The position numbers were made by a program, and so were the translations under genes. Below the pieces are notes generated by a model, which was not told the DNA's origin, ran no database searches, and was given only the letters and a program-made list of their open reading frames with translations. 64,000 bases of DNA, from positions 7,643,947 through 7,707,946 of the forward strand of contig NC_088209.1 of the NCBI RefSeq assembly GCF_037126465.1, in the 5' to 3' direction. Positions 22,937 to 34,307 of this stretch are shown here, piece after piece; position 1 is the first letter of the stretch, and each line of letters opens with the position of its first letter. The stretch is from Ornithodoros turicata. Lineage: Eukaryota; Arthropoda; Arachnida; Ixodida; Argasidae.

Positions 22937-24901
22937 GCATGGGTGAACAATGTCTCCCTCAGCAGCGTGTGATGCAACACGTGATTGCAAACCCAAGGAG
23001 CAAGGTGGAAGAGCTGCGGCGAAAGGTGCACAGCCTTCAGGCTCGCAATAGAAGACTGCACAGGGATCTGCAGCGACGCCAGCGGTCAAGAACGGTCCGG
23101 GATCTGGTGCTGTGCCCGAAAGAACATGTGTCGGGCACTGTTGCAGCTTTCATTGAGGCGCAGCTAAAAATGAGCACTTTGAGTAAATTTGGGCGCCGCT
23201 GGTCTTCCTCCAACAAAACGTTTGCATTGAATTTGTACTTCCACAGTCCACGTGGGTACAGGTACTGTCGCAAACTTTTCCATCTGCCATCAGTGCCGTC
23301 ATTGGAGCTGTGGATGAGACGTATCCCACTCCGCCCTGGTTTCTCCAGTGATGTATTCGACGCCATAAAACAACGAGTGTGAAGATTCGCTGAAGCCGAC
23401 AAGCTCTGTGCCATTGCCGTCGACGAAATGCACATGAAGAAAGAGTTGTTGTGCAGTGCAACACTGGACTGTTTCGAAGGCTTTGCAAACAGTGGGAACT
23501 CAACCGAAAGAGAGCTTGCGAACAAAGCATTGGTGTTTATGGCAAGGGGCTTACGCACTCCGTGGAAGCAGGTTTTAGGTTATTTTTTTGCACCACAAAG
23601 CAGCATCTGCATCGGATTTCCAAGAACGTCTGTTTCAGTGCTACGACAAACTGGTGAATGCAGGCCTCAAGCCAAAAGTTGTCATATGCGACCAGGGAAG
23701 CCAGAATGTCTCTCTTTTTATGAGACTGCATGGTCACCACAGCAGAGCCATATGTTACCATCAGAAGCGAAAAGTTGTACTTCATGTTTCATACACCTCA
23801 TCTGTTGAAGTGCCTTCGTAACATGCTGTTCAAATACGACTTTCAGGTCTGAAACTACATTGTGTGTGGGCAATACATCAGGAATGCTTTTGAAATCGAC
23901 CGACATTTAGAGATACGATCCATGCCAAAACTTACTCAAGGACCTTTCAGCCTAACATTTGCCTCTAAAATGAAGGTAAAATGGGCAGCACATATCTTCT
24001 GTAACCACGTTGCAGCAGCGCTATTCACACTGGCTACCTTCCAGCAGGTACCGGCCGATGCCATTCACACAGCTAGGTTTGTTGAACGTGTGGATCGTGT
24101 GTTTGATGTGCAGTCAATTGCACGGAAAAACAAGATATGGTTCAGCTATGCAGCGGGGGTCTATGCACACACAGTTTCTGCAGGAGTGCTTGTCAGTGTT
24201 TGAGAACATTACTGTTCTTGACTGCAGAAGGCCGTGCATTTATGGGTTTTGTCTTACCATAACCTGTGTGCTTCAACTTTGATCAAGGCATTCACTACCT
24301 GTTGACCAGAAGGCCGAATCAAGATGCCCTGGAGAACACTTTTGCCATAATACGTACAAAGTGTGGCAGCAACGTTGACTCCACATGTCACCAATTTCCG
24401 GCAGCAGTGAGGCACATACTGCTTGGTCAGCTCTTCAACACCACACATGGCTCCAATTGCGCAGAAGATGCAGATTCTTTCCTGACCACACTTCCTATTG
24501 GTAGCAGGCTCATGAGCAACCTAGGTGCTTCTGCTGCCACTCATATTGTGGACGAACTTGTATTTGCACCCTCTCAATCACCGTCACCATTTGGCTCCTC
24601 CTGTACAACCTTCTTCGCTGGATGGCTTGGAGCAAAATTTTTGAGCACCCATGTTTGTTCTGGACAGAAATGCTGCCTGTTGGAAGACAATGCCACATTT
24701 CAAGACAGCAGCCAAACACTGCGGTACTTCACCGTGAAAAACGTGGACAATATTGGCTTTGGGAAACTATCAGTGCCTGTTCTGAACTTTGCTGCATTTC
24801 TTGGTGCCTGTGAAGACGCTTTTAAGTGCAATGTGGAGAGGTTCAACCTTTCCTTAGAGTGCGCTTGTTTTGGTACGCAAGGGCAAAAAATGCCGAGCTG
24901 A
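22937..24901 (+). pseudogene. P-element-type transposase, main exon, broken
   Basis: After a CCTAG acceptor the frame gives a leucine-rich coiled coil (about 22985-23080). P-type blocks follow: LPSVPSLELWMRRIPLRPGF; AVDEMHMKKE with the first catalytic Asp; ANKALVFMARGLRTPWKQ; VVICDQGSQN with the second acidic site; KMKVKWAAHIF; and the C-terminal RRPNQDALENTFAIIR. Breaks: an in-frame TGA at 23380-23382, a shift at the T run near 23580, another near 23785, and more around 24200-24290. The order and spacing agree with THAP9/P transposases, so family assignment is firm, but no functional protein is possible. Confidence 0.85.
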
Positions 24902-26354
24902 AGGACAGCACAGTGCATCTGAAGGCGGCACAGCAGGTCGCAAGGCTACAGTCATAATTGTTGGACTGCTGCTTGTACACATTTTGATTAACTCATAATT
25001 TTACTTGGTTCACATGAAAGTTATGTATGTACGTCTGGGGAGCATAGAAACATTGTTCCTTGTACAGACTGCTTTACTGAGTAATGGAGCGTGACTTAGT
25101 GCTGGTTAACGGGAATTTTGTGTTTTGCATTGTGTTTTTTTAATGCCTCAAGTCGACTGTTATGTGCATGTTCACTTGCTGCGTTCTGCCTTCCCTCAGC
25201 CTCTGAGAATTGCTATCTTAAATACCCAACTCTCTTTAAAAAAGTCAAGCAATCTACAGAAAATTATCGATCCATGAACGTGCAAAATGAAGTAACCCTT
25301 TGTGCCAACTCCAATTTTTCTTTATGGTGTCCTACGAACATTTGTCATTTCCATGTGAAAGTTACAGGTGATATACAGCTTGTATATTGAAAGTTACTGC
25401 ACTGTGGTATCGTGCCATACTAGAAGCATATGATGCATTTGGTTGTGAAATTGACTTGTACCTGAGAGCTTTCTTGTAATGCAAACTTCTGTCGGAGGAA
25501 GTACCTTATGAGATGGTAGATGATATTGATATTGTGCCACACAATGTCGTATGCTGTGCATTCACTGCAGATCCTGTAAAGCGCAGGCAAAAACTTCTCC
25601 CAAGTTGTCACATGTTACCATGTGTGATTTGTCATTAAACTTGCACCCTTGCAACTTGCCACCAGTGCACTGAGTGTACTTTTACATGAAGTGTTCTCTG
25701 TCTCGTATTTCATTGCTCTCTTCAGTGGGCTACTTCCATGGTCCAACAGGCGATCTGTCAGCCTTCGAACGACTCTTCGATGTCGCGACAGAAGTAAAGA
25801 AAAACGAAACGCGTGCGGGGAGAGGGTAAAGGGAAGGGAAACAGAAGTGCATGAACACGTGAACTAACGTCATAACAGACGTACACTGTGACGTCACCGG
25901 ATGTCATGAGTGACGTCACAATTTTAGTTGTCCGCACAACGGATGGATGGCGCTGACCGTCAAAAGATGGCGTAGATTTGAAGACGCAGGGCCTTATGGG
26001 AGTATCGCTACCTTTTTACATATACCTTGGCTTACCTGTCATCCACGGCCCCACGGAAAAAATCAGCTAAATTCAGCTGCGAATTTTTGCGAACCTTTGC
26101 GAAACTGACAAGAAATTCGAAGATTCGTCGAACCTTGCGAGGTTCGCAGTCGAAGCGCGGGTTCGCAAAAAGTTCGTGGCATCACTTTCATAAACCAATG
26201 AGAAACTCACTCATCAAGTATGAATCAGAAAAGACCGGCCAATTTTAAACATAAATTCATCAGAAATTCGTCACAAGATTCATCAGAAATTCTGATGGCT
26301 CTGATGCCAAAGGTCATTGACTTTTCAACAAAAAGTCATATTATTCATTTCTGC

Positions 26355-27914
26355 AAGGGCTTGTATCGCTTATAGACAAAGGTGCTGACTTGAAGTGGAA
26401 ATCCTGTCACGAACGAGAATGCATTGCCTTGAAACAGCGGTTAATGAGTAGTCCAGTGCTAGCACACTTCCATGAAGACCGTCCACCTCTCCTATCGTGT
26501 GATGGGTCTCCTTACGGTATCGGAGCAGTCTTAGCCCAACCTGATGACAACGGACAGGAGGCTACAATTGCATACGCATTGCGTACTTTGAGAAGTAGTG
26601 AACGTAATTATTCACAACTGGACAAGGAAGGAATAGCAGTAGTTTTCCATCGTCACACTGCTGCAAGGAAAGTCACAATTTTCACCGACCATAAGCCTCT
26701 CCGCGGAATTTTCGGCAAGTCAAAGCCTACTCCTCTCATTGTTTCTCCAAGAATGTTACGATGGTGCATTACACTGGGTGCTTACAACTACGATCTGCAG
26801 TATCGCCCAGGTACCATGCACACCGATGTGGGCGCACTCCGTCGTCTACCACTACCAGGTGTCTCTGACGATTTGAGCCACCGGGTGACATTCTCACGAT
26901 AGAAGCTCTTACTGCTCTACCTCTTACCGCTGCACAGATAAGCGAATTCACAAAGGCAGATCCTGCACTTAGCGTACTCTTCGTAGCGTTACAGTCACAG
27001 GGTGACGTCGACTGGTCACAGTCAGAACTTATTCTATACTGGAACAAGAGCGAACAACTCTCGACGCACAAAGGATGAGTCTTATGGGGTTTCAGTGTCG
27101 TAATTCCCCTTAGAGCTCACTCAATAGCGTTACAGCTACTTCACGCCAACCATGTTGGGATAACGGCCACGAAGAGATGGGCACGAGGCCACATGTGGTG
27201 GCCCAACGTGGATAACGAAATTCCAAATAGCTGCAGGAAGTGCCAGTTAAACTCCAGAATGCCGAAAGCCACGCCGTCACCTTTTGGCAACGAAGTCAGG
27301 TGCCATGGGACACTGTTCACGTCGATTTTGCGGGTCCACTCAACGGAAGTTACTACCTAATTGTCGTTTATTGTTATACAAAATGGCTGGAAGTTCGGCG
27401 GATGTCCTCCCCAACATCAACAACATTGATCGAAAACTTGTGGCCTATATTCGCAACCTTTGGTATTCCACGTGTTCTCGTCTCTGACAATGCTGCAACA
27501 TTTACTTCCAAAGAGATGGTTCACTTCTATTCGCCACATCGCGTCGGCTCCTTTCCACCCAGCCTAGAACGGCCAGGCCGAGAGAATGGTGGTAGAGACC
27601 AAGAAAGCGCTCAGCAAGTTGACGGCAGGTAGCATTACCCATGTCGTCTCTCAAGATTTCTCTTTCGGCAGCATACAACACCACACGCGACTACGACAAC
27701 ATCACCAGCTCAACTTATGTTCGGTCGGGAACTACGCTCTGCCCTGCATACCATGCATTCAATTAAGTACGACGCAGACAAGAAATTGTCTCTCGACGAC
27801 AGAAATACTTTCAGCATCAGTGAGAAAGTAATAATACGGAACTTCCTCGGAAAACCACATAGGCTCCAAGCTGCCATAGTGCGTCCTGTTGGACCTAGGT
27901 CCTATATTGTTCGT
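26355..27914 (+). pseudogene. Gypsy pol fragment: RNase H and integrase, 5' part
   Basis: The end of a Gypsy reverse transcriptase leads into RNase H (SCDGSPYGIGAVLAQ, SERNYSQLDKEG, IFTDHKPL). A frameshift near 26890 follows, then the integrase zinc finger (LLHANHVG .. CRKCQ, about 27135-27245) and catalytic core (VHVDFAGP, VSDNAATF; the third acidic residue lies in NGQAERMV in a shifted frame near 27575). The frame ends in PRSYIVRL, where a TTAA insertion cuts it. Stops and frameshifts make it a relic; no 5' LTR, gag or protease is visible upstream. Confidence 0.85.
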
Positions 27915-28236
27915 TTAAAGGGAGAATCCGCATAAGGTCCCTTCCGAGATTTTCGAATATTCGTCACCTTTAGCCATCAACGACCATGCCTGTAAAATAT
28001 CTCCTTCGAAAACTGAGTCAAACTTGATAAAAATGATTTTCTTCTATGACGCTCTCGGTGACAGGGTAGTGCGAGCCACGAGCGCTTTTCTGCAAGCAAC
28101 ACCGAGCGTGATGTAAGTCGCGAGATATCCCGCGCCGTCCGCCTTGCTTTGCTGTGTGTTTTGGCAGTTTTGACGAAGGAAATTTTCCGTAGCAATTGTG
28201 TTCGTTACGTCGCACACTGGTCTTACACCCACCACG

Positions 28237-28458
28237 ATGGCCGGTAAGACATGCTGTATAATCAGTTGTGGCAACAGGTCGGATACAACAACAGACGTAG
28301 CATATTTCCAGTTTCCGACGGCCAAACAACGTCGTTTGGAGTGGGAAATGGCGCTGCGCAAAATCAAGTGGAGGAAGACCAGCTCGGGAACGATATGTTC
28401 TCATCATTTCGAGCCAGGAATGTTCGACACGAAAAGACGGCTCATGCGGGAACTCTGA
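28237..28458 (+). pseudogene. THAP-domain ORF of the Kolobok-like element
   Basis: From ATG at 28237 the frame gives CCIISCGNRSD, YFQFPTAKQRRLEWEMAL and ICSHHFEPGMFD. This is a THAP C2CH pattern with the Trp and the terminal C..HF, although FQFP replaces the usual HxFP. It stops at 28456-28458 after only 73 codons, before any catalytic domain. It is probably the N-terminal piece of a deleted transposase. It is distinct from the P-like THAP at 21.5-22.4 kb. Confidence 0.7.
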
Positions 28459-28546
28459 GTGACACCTGCGGGCACCTGCGGGAGGCACCGACCGCATGTG
28501 CACCTGCAACATGTTTCATATTATGCGTGCACCCGTGGCACTTATA

Positions 28547-29423
28547 CAGGGTGTCCCAGAAAACGTGTCATTTAATGATAATAAAAAAACTACGCCACCT
28601 AGAATCGTGCGGTCAACAGCATTTGTTCTTATTAGTTTTTGCCACCTCCTAATGTGAATGTCATGTACTCCAAGTTTAATTATGTAAATATTTGCGAACT
28701 GAACTCGGAAATTTGCCAAGTAAAGGTCACTTTTTTACCCCACCAATATGAAGAGCGTGCCGAATACACTCAAATTCATGATAATTCACAGTGATATTCA
28801 CGAGCTATTCCATCGGAAAAAAATAGCCGAATATCATGCTTTTCGGAGCACCGGACAATAGCGCGCGATGACTTTTTGAGCACAATCGCTCTCAGTGCGA
28901 CGAAAGGAGGTTCCGAAGCCAGCCCACAGAGTGATAGTAGAAAAAGTAACAGTTCCTAAAATTGGGAGAGGGAAAGCAAAATCCCAGCGAAAGTCGGACA
29001 TGATAAGCCGTGCCTGTTTTATCTCTTTCTGCGATGTCGGGGAGGGCTGGGTTTCCAACCTCCTTTCGTCGGACTGACAAAGACTGCGCTGAAAAATTCA
29101 TCGTGCGCTATTCTGTGCGACCTCCGTAGAGTATGATGTTCGGCTATTTTCTCCGATGGGATAGCTCCTGAATATCCCTGTCAATTATCATTAATTTGAC
29201 TAAATTACACACGCTCTTCACATTGGCGGGGTTACAAAGTTACCTTTACTAGGCAAATTTCCGACTTAAGCTCGCAAAAATTTACATAATTAAACTTACG
29301 TTACACGACATTCATATGAGGAGGTGGCAAAAACCCAGTAAGAACAAATGCCATTGACCGCATGACTCCAGTTGGTGTAGTTTTTTTATTGTAATTCAAT
29401 GACACGTTTTCTGGAACACCCTG
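28547..29423. mobile_element. 877-bp palindromic MITE, TA TSD
   Basis: The ends CAGGGTGTCCCAGAAAACGT and, inverted, CAGGGTGTTCCAGAAAACGT lie between TA dinucleotides (28545-28546; 29424-29425). Inverted similarity extends about 330 bp inwards from each end. Non-coding. The TA TSD and CAGGGTGT ends suggest a Tc1/mariner-group transposase. It sits inside the Kolobok-like element just downstream of the THAP ORF. Confidence 0.8.
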
Positions 29424-29947
29424 TATAAGAATGTGCGGCAACCTATTAGAAACTCATCATTAGTTACTCCGAGTTCTACAGTCTTCCGTGTATGGGTCCG
29501 AGGCCTCGGTTTAAAGCGACGCGCGCACCGGTAAAACGTCCGTCGAATACGGCGAGTCGTTGTGGTTTATGGTGACGGTCAAGTCATTCTCCTCATTAGA
29601 ATACACGTCTGAATCGGGCTAAAGTCCCGTGGAGTTCTATTCTGATGCGGAGTCGGTTTCCATGATTCCATGAGCGTAACTTGCTTCCTTGCGTCTTCAA
29701 TGCAATACAACACATGGGAATCACGGCAGACGAATCTCACGACTGACGTCACGGCGTGGCGCTCCTCGATTCCGATGCCACCGCCTGCTCTCATAGTTTC
29801 GGTTTCGCTTTATCGTTTTCGCTGTTTATAAATTATACGCGCATGTTTATCCGAAACGGAGGCTGTAGTCAGCATCTGGGGGGTGGTCTCTGCTGAAACC
29901 AACCTTCACTTAGTTTTGTGCACAACCGTTGCGGATCCTCCCTTTAA

Positions 29948-30216
29948 CAGATGGCAAGACATAACGGCGGCATGTTGACCACATCAGAAGATTTCAAGTC
30001 AACGACGAAACACCCGAACAGATGACCACAGCGCACAGCACTCCACTTCCCGCCACCACCTCTCCGTCAAAGCACGACAGCAACGACTACGAGTTCTTCA
30101 GCCCAACACCAAGCTGATTCGACGGCATCCCAAGATACTCGTCCACAGCGGCCACATCGGGTTAGGAAATGTCCAGCGCGCTACAATGACTATATTTCAG
30201 ACTAAAAGGGGGGAGT
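29948..30216 (+). pseudogene. Gypsy integrase C-terminal tail and polypurine tract
   Basis: Continues the integrase cut at 27914: RRHVDHIRRFQV, then a Ser/Thr/Pro-rich tail. An in-frame TAA lies just before RRHVDHI, and another stop near 30117. The tail closes with a frame giving RPHRVRKCPARYNDY, followed by AAAAGGGGGGAG (about 30204-30215), a plausible polypurine tract. The following TGTGCC could be the start of a 3' LTR of which little survives. Confidence 0.7.
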
Positions 30217-30752
30217 GTGCCACTTTTGTTTTATCTTAAAAGGGGAGGGTGTTATATATGTCCAATACATTGGTTCAGCCCCACCAGGATTATCAAAAGC
30301 TCGTGCGCTCGTTCGATGTTCTTCTTGTTCTATTCCCAAGGAATAAACAACGTTAGCATTGTGATCATCAGTCGTGAAGGCAACGTTGTATATGATGTTC
30401 AACTGGATGGCAGAAAACGGCGCCGCGTTCATGCTGACCACTTGAAGAGTAGAGTGTCGTCAGATGTCGGGTCGCCTAATGCTTCTCTGTGTTCAGGTCG
30501 TCCACGGGAACCTGGGACGATTCCCTTGAGCCAGACCATGGACATCAACTTGAGACCCCAGGCTTCGTCCGCGCCTCCCGCACTCGACGTCGTCTTCCCA
30601 CAACAGCCACCTGGAAACTCAACAGCAGAGCCTCCGCGGAGATACCCTATCCGTCAAAGAAGACCTCCTGCCCGTTACAGGTTCACAGCCTTAGGAGGGA
30701 GGAATGATGCAGACAACGACGACGACCGAGCTATGACGGAGCGAGGCTCGTG
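30217..30752 (+). pseudogene. Second Gypsy fragment: possible LTR start and integrase tail
   Basis: AAAAGGGGAGGG at about 30238-30249 is another polypurine tract, followed by TGTTATATATGTCCAATA, which resembles the LTR start at 61595. From about 30375 a frame gives VVYDVQLDGRKRRRVHADHL, the Gypsy integrase C-terminal module, and ends with YPIRQRRPPARYR before a stop at 30752. So part of one copy abuts the tail of another. The overall 178-codon ORF joins unrelated parts and is not one protein. Confidence 0.6.
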
Positions 30753-32121
30753 AACTGCTGTTTGCATTCGTCAGCTGGCCGACAGCTGATCAGCAGCTGT
30801 TCCCGGAGAGCTGGTCATTAAACGCTCTGCCAACGTGAACCCAGCCTAATTCTTATTCTAGTAGCTTTGCAGATACTACAAGCATAGTCGTTCGTCTCCA
30901 TGTTGCCCTCGAGGTCTACGGCGACTTAACAATCAGGACGACTGAGACCCCGTTCAAGATATTGGAATAATTCCAACCATGCTTCGCACATGCCCGTCTT
31001 GTATCTCGTTTCGGAGAAACGATAGAGGATAACATATTTATCATGCGCAAAATTCGACGATTTCATTGACTCCGGCGTCTTTTTGCTGTTATGGCACCGT
31101 ACGACATAGCAATAATTCGCCTAAGGCTTACGGTTTATTTTTTCGCGTTCCATTGCGCAAAAAAAAAAAACACACAAATTTTTGTTGTTTCCCGGTAGCG
31201 TCTATCAGTTGTGCTTGTGACCGGCCGAGCCTCGCAGTGTTCGAGTTGCGCTCTAGTCGCCGTTCTCAATGCAAATAATTGGATTTTACTAATTTGTGCT
31301 ACTTCCTAAATGAAATTGATCGTTGATGGGACATTTGGTAAACCTACTTCAGTACACCGCAAAGCCTTGCGCACACGGTGCCGTACAGATCGGTACCTTC
31401 GTCCTTCGACGTCTTTGTTACCCGATGCCATGGAAATCAACCAATATGCAACAGCCGACGCATATATCATACGAAGGCACCAAAGACTTACGTTCTTCGA
31501 AGACGAGCACGTGCCTATTTTTGTAGATGTACATGTTGTACATCGTTGCTAGAAAAATAGAAGAGTACCGAATCAGGTATGTTAAGCCGTCAAAATCATC
31601 AAACGCCAGCAAAAGTAAGGATAAGCTGCCTCGCACTATACTTATTGCGACATCGAGACCTGCACTAATCCTAGAGATATGAAAAACTAAGGAGTGCATA
31701 TTACAGAGCAATAATTTAGATGTGACTATCCAAAGTAACATGGGAACTTCGACATCAAGTGCAGTAATGGACCATTTCCACATTCGCGTCGCCCCTGGCG
31801 CCGGAATGTCGGACGTCGTGACTTTCCTCCAATAAACAAGGACTGGCAAGTTGCGTGCGAAAGTAGTAAGAGAAGATTGGAAGAAGAATGGGGAAAAAGT
31901 GAAAGCGCATTGTACTCGTTACCAGTAGAAAGAGTTGTCAAATATAGACCTGAAATGTCCGCGTAGCCATGGAACCGCCTATCTCCCATACTCGTCCCCG
32001 GAACAGGTCGATAGCGGTGTTTTCCACTCAAAGATGGCGGACGCAAGGGCTGGGCATACGCATACGCGTCGTCGGAAATAGTCCATTTCCAACTCTGTCA
32101 CATTTTTCTTTTCAAGCAACA
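30753..32121. other. No gene recognised
   Basis: GTCATTAAACGCTCTGCC at about 30815 looks like an LTR polyadenylation region and may be the rest of the preceding Gypsy fragment. A 143-codon ORF on the minus strand (31418-31849) is the longest frame but has no recognisable motif or family, and I do not call it a gene. Confidence 0.5.
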
Positions 32122-32123
32122 TA

Positions 32124-33117
32124 CAGGGTGTTTCACAAAAATCCCCCGGCTGAATAATTCGTGAACAGGTGGCGCTATCGAAGAAATTTCTTTTTTAGTG
32201 AAGATCCTCGGGACATCGACCATGAACTAAGTAGTAAGCGACTCATTTGCAAACGCTAACTAATTAGATAAACGCCTTAACTTTAAACTTTTACGAAAAC
32301 TTTTACGAAAACTTTTAGCGAAGGATATTGAAAAAAAAAACGCATCGACACTTAGTGATTTTTTCGAGTAATTAATTGGTTTCGGTTTAAATATTTCTTG
32401 CGCGGAGCAGCGCACCAATGCGCTCTTTGGATCAGCTATCCGGCTGTCAATTTTGTGTTCATCCGCCTGGTTGACACACGGGATTGACGGAAGATAAGGA
32501 ACAGCCGCAAGACCGCAGGGCACTCTTTGTAGTTCTCTCTGGATTTGATAAGTATGGAAGGCGTGCGTGTTTCTTTTTCTTTTTCAGTACCAATGATGCC
32601 GTACTTAAGGAAAAAAAGAAAGGCTCCGCCTCCCGTCTTCAACAAATCGGGCGGGAACGTTGTCATTCGGGATGATGGTTGACTAGGAGCGTACTACGTG
32701 GTGTAGTTAATATTTAAGAGTGTACCCAAGCAGCACAATGAACTGAAAGTCGAGTGCAATGGGGGTGGACGGGTAGGTGAAAGGCCTTGAACAGACCTGT
32801 GAAACCAAGGAACATTGAAAAGACGCATACCGTCCACCCCCATTGCACTCGACTTTCAGTACATTGTGCTGCTTGGGTACCGACAAGTTCACAGCGCTCG
32901 CGGCGCATTCGTCATCATGCATGATAAGAGCACGCTATCTCACTTACGGAACGATGGAACCGGCAGTGCTGTTTACCAAGCGCACATGATCTCAGTTGTC
33001 TCGCGACGTAAACAACCAATTATTGTTATTGTTTACCAGTCGCTTTGAGAAGGAATATCAAAGCGTCTCTTGCGGCTAGTCCTAATCTTCCGTCCCCCCC
33101 GTGTGTCAACCAGACGG
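32124..33117. mobile_element. Palindromic repeat with CAGGGTGTTTCAC end, truncated
   Basis: The left tip CAGGGTGTTTCAC is preceded by TA, then by a block (CAGGTGGCGCTATCGAAG..) that recurs in both orientations at 47306-48632. Internal blocks (ATTCGTCATCATGCATGA, GCGTCTCTTGCGGCT) also match that copy. The right side stops near 33117 without a tip, just before the Polinton flank. A 153-bp palindromic element is inserted within it. Confidence 0.6.
32725..32877. mobile_element. 153-bp palindromic element, copy 5
   Basis: Same length and termini as the four copies at 11.8-12.7 kb, but with GGGGG in place of AGGGG in the centre of each half. TA flanks both sides (32723-32724; 32878-32879). The related repeat at about 47550 reads GAGTGTACCACG, the empty site. 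Confidence 0.9.
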
Positions 33118-33139
33118 AAGAAGTAATAGTAGTAAGTAC

Positions 33140-33309
33140 TGACCACGTTTATCCGGAAACGCACATCTTCATCTGGACGCCATTAATTAGCAATCGGAGC
33201 TAACTGGGACCCCCCACATTAATCAGCACCCTCCAGGGAGCCATCACACTAATTGGGGAACGTCTATCTCGTGTCCAGACCAGTTGTGCGTTTCCGGATA
33301 ATCGTGGTC
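33140..33309. repeat. Imperfect palindrome across the left Polinton tip
   Basis: GACCACGTTTATCCGGAAAC (from 33140) and GTTTCCGGATAATCGTGGTC (ending 33309) are inverted copies with one mismatch, separated by about 120 bp. The right half lies inside the Polinton TIR and the left half outside it. The right Polinton tip has only the internal half. Confidence 0.75.
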
Positions 33310-34284
33310 ATCAAAAATAAAAAATAGGCAGAAAATAAAATAAAAAGATAGAAATAGAGTGGAGAGAAACAATTTATTCGAACATCAACGATGCCGCGGC
33401 GAAGAAGCCGCTCCGCAACTCCCGAGTGACCAGCGCCCGCCATGTTAGTAGTTGGCACCCAGCAGTTGCAGAGATCGACGACAGGTGCCCACTTAGTTGC
33501 AAGGCATCACACCAGATGGTGCCACCATCATAGCTCTAGACGAGAAAGACAGAGAACAAGATACTAGCGGCAGGTAAAAATGGCAGCACTGCTAAACAAG
33601 TCTAGGCATGCGAGAGAAAAGGTCTAACCGCTACTGCTAAAACAGCACGGAGAAAACAGTACACATCTGGGAAAAAGGCTTACGGAGGCGATCGCTTAGG
33701 CCTAACCACAGCGTCACAACACTATGGAGCTAACACAAGGCGGGAACTACTGGGCACACATCGCTAAACATGCGTCAACACAAACAAAAGGCTTGCTCAT
33801 CGCAAAACAAGTCTACACATGCGAGAAAAGGCTTAACACGAGCGCGGTCAAATCACTCGTTGGTCACCGCTAAACACGGCAAACATGCGAGAAAAGGAGA
33901 GCGTCAAATCACTCACCTTTTCCCCCGCGGCGACTGCTCATCAGCCAGGTAGAAACTGAGCGAGTGCGGACCACCCGAGCATACGTCTGCTCTCCACGAC
34001 AGCCAGCCAGAAAATGAGCGAGCGCAGGGAGCGCATGTCTGCTTTTCCACGACAGCAACAGAGAAACTGACTGAGGCGACGCGCCGTGGCAACTGTGGAT
34101 GCGCGCGCACTCCTAGCGCCCTCTGCGCTGCCCGCCCGCCCGCGGGTGTTTTCGGTTTTGGCTCTCCGCTGCGCGCGCGCTCCTAGCGGCGACGGGTGGC
34201 TTCTGAGTTTCGGCTTCACTCTCCTTTCTTTGGGCGCGCGTTTATCTGTATAAAGGCAGCGCGCACCGCGCTCGCGTCATCATT
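33241..34284 (+). repeat. Left terminal inverted repeat of the Polinton
   Basis: Reverse complement of 43030-44078, matching from CCATCACACTAATTGGGGAA at the tip to about CGCTCGCGYCATCA inside, with scattered differences and small indels. It contains a strongly GC-rich block (about 34080-34200) and a TATA-like box close to its inner end. Confidence 0.85.
34249..34255 (+). promoter_or_regulatory. TATA-like box in left TIR, facing inwards
   Basis: TATAAAG lies about 55 bp upstream of the first ATG of the leftmost ORF (34308), in the context TTTATCTGTATAAAGGCAGC. An identical box, inverted, lies in the right TIR. Function is inferred from position only. Confidence 0.5.
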
Positions 34285-34307
34285 ATGACCGATACGTGGA
34301 AAACGCC

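Larger units (their letters stand above)
20504..26188 (+). mobile_element. P-superfamily element with THAP domain
   Basis: The termini AGTGATGTCACGAAC and, inverted, AAAGTGATGCCACGAAC are flanked by CATAAACT (20496-20503) and CATAAACC (26189-26196). This is an 8-bp TSD with one change, the length known for P elements. Subterminal GTTCGCAAAA/TTCGCGAA repeats line both ends. The interior encodes a split THAP zinc-finger domain, a coiled coil and a P-type transposase in the same order as THAP9-like proteins. The coding sequence has a premature stop and several frameshifts, so this 5.7-kb copy is a dead but nearly full-length element. Confidence 0.85.
27919..29943. mobile_element. Kolobok-like THAP element, inserted at TTAA
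   Basis: TTAA flanks both sides (27915-27918; 29944-29947), and the ends AGGGAGAATCCGCA and, inverted, AGGGAGGATCCGCA are TIRs. Removing it together with one TTAA restores the Gypsy integrase frame across the site, which confirms the borders. TTAA duplication is shared by piggyBac and Kolobok; a THAP-domain ORF inside favours Kolobok, whose transposases carry THAP. It is about 1.1 kb without a nested 877-bp MITE, so most of the transposase is missing. Confidence 0.7.

Noticed and set aside
22956..23558. 173-codon minus-strand ORF opposite the P-type transposase
   Set aside because: A shadow of the transposase on the other strand; the plus strand carries the recognisable motifs.
31418..31849. 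143-codon minus-strand ORF
   Set aside because: Hydrophobic stretches occur but no family motif, context or paired transcription signal; length is within chance for this AT-moderate sequence.
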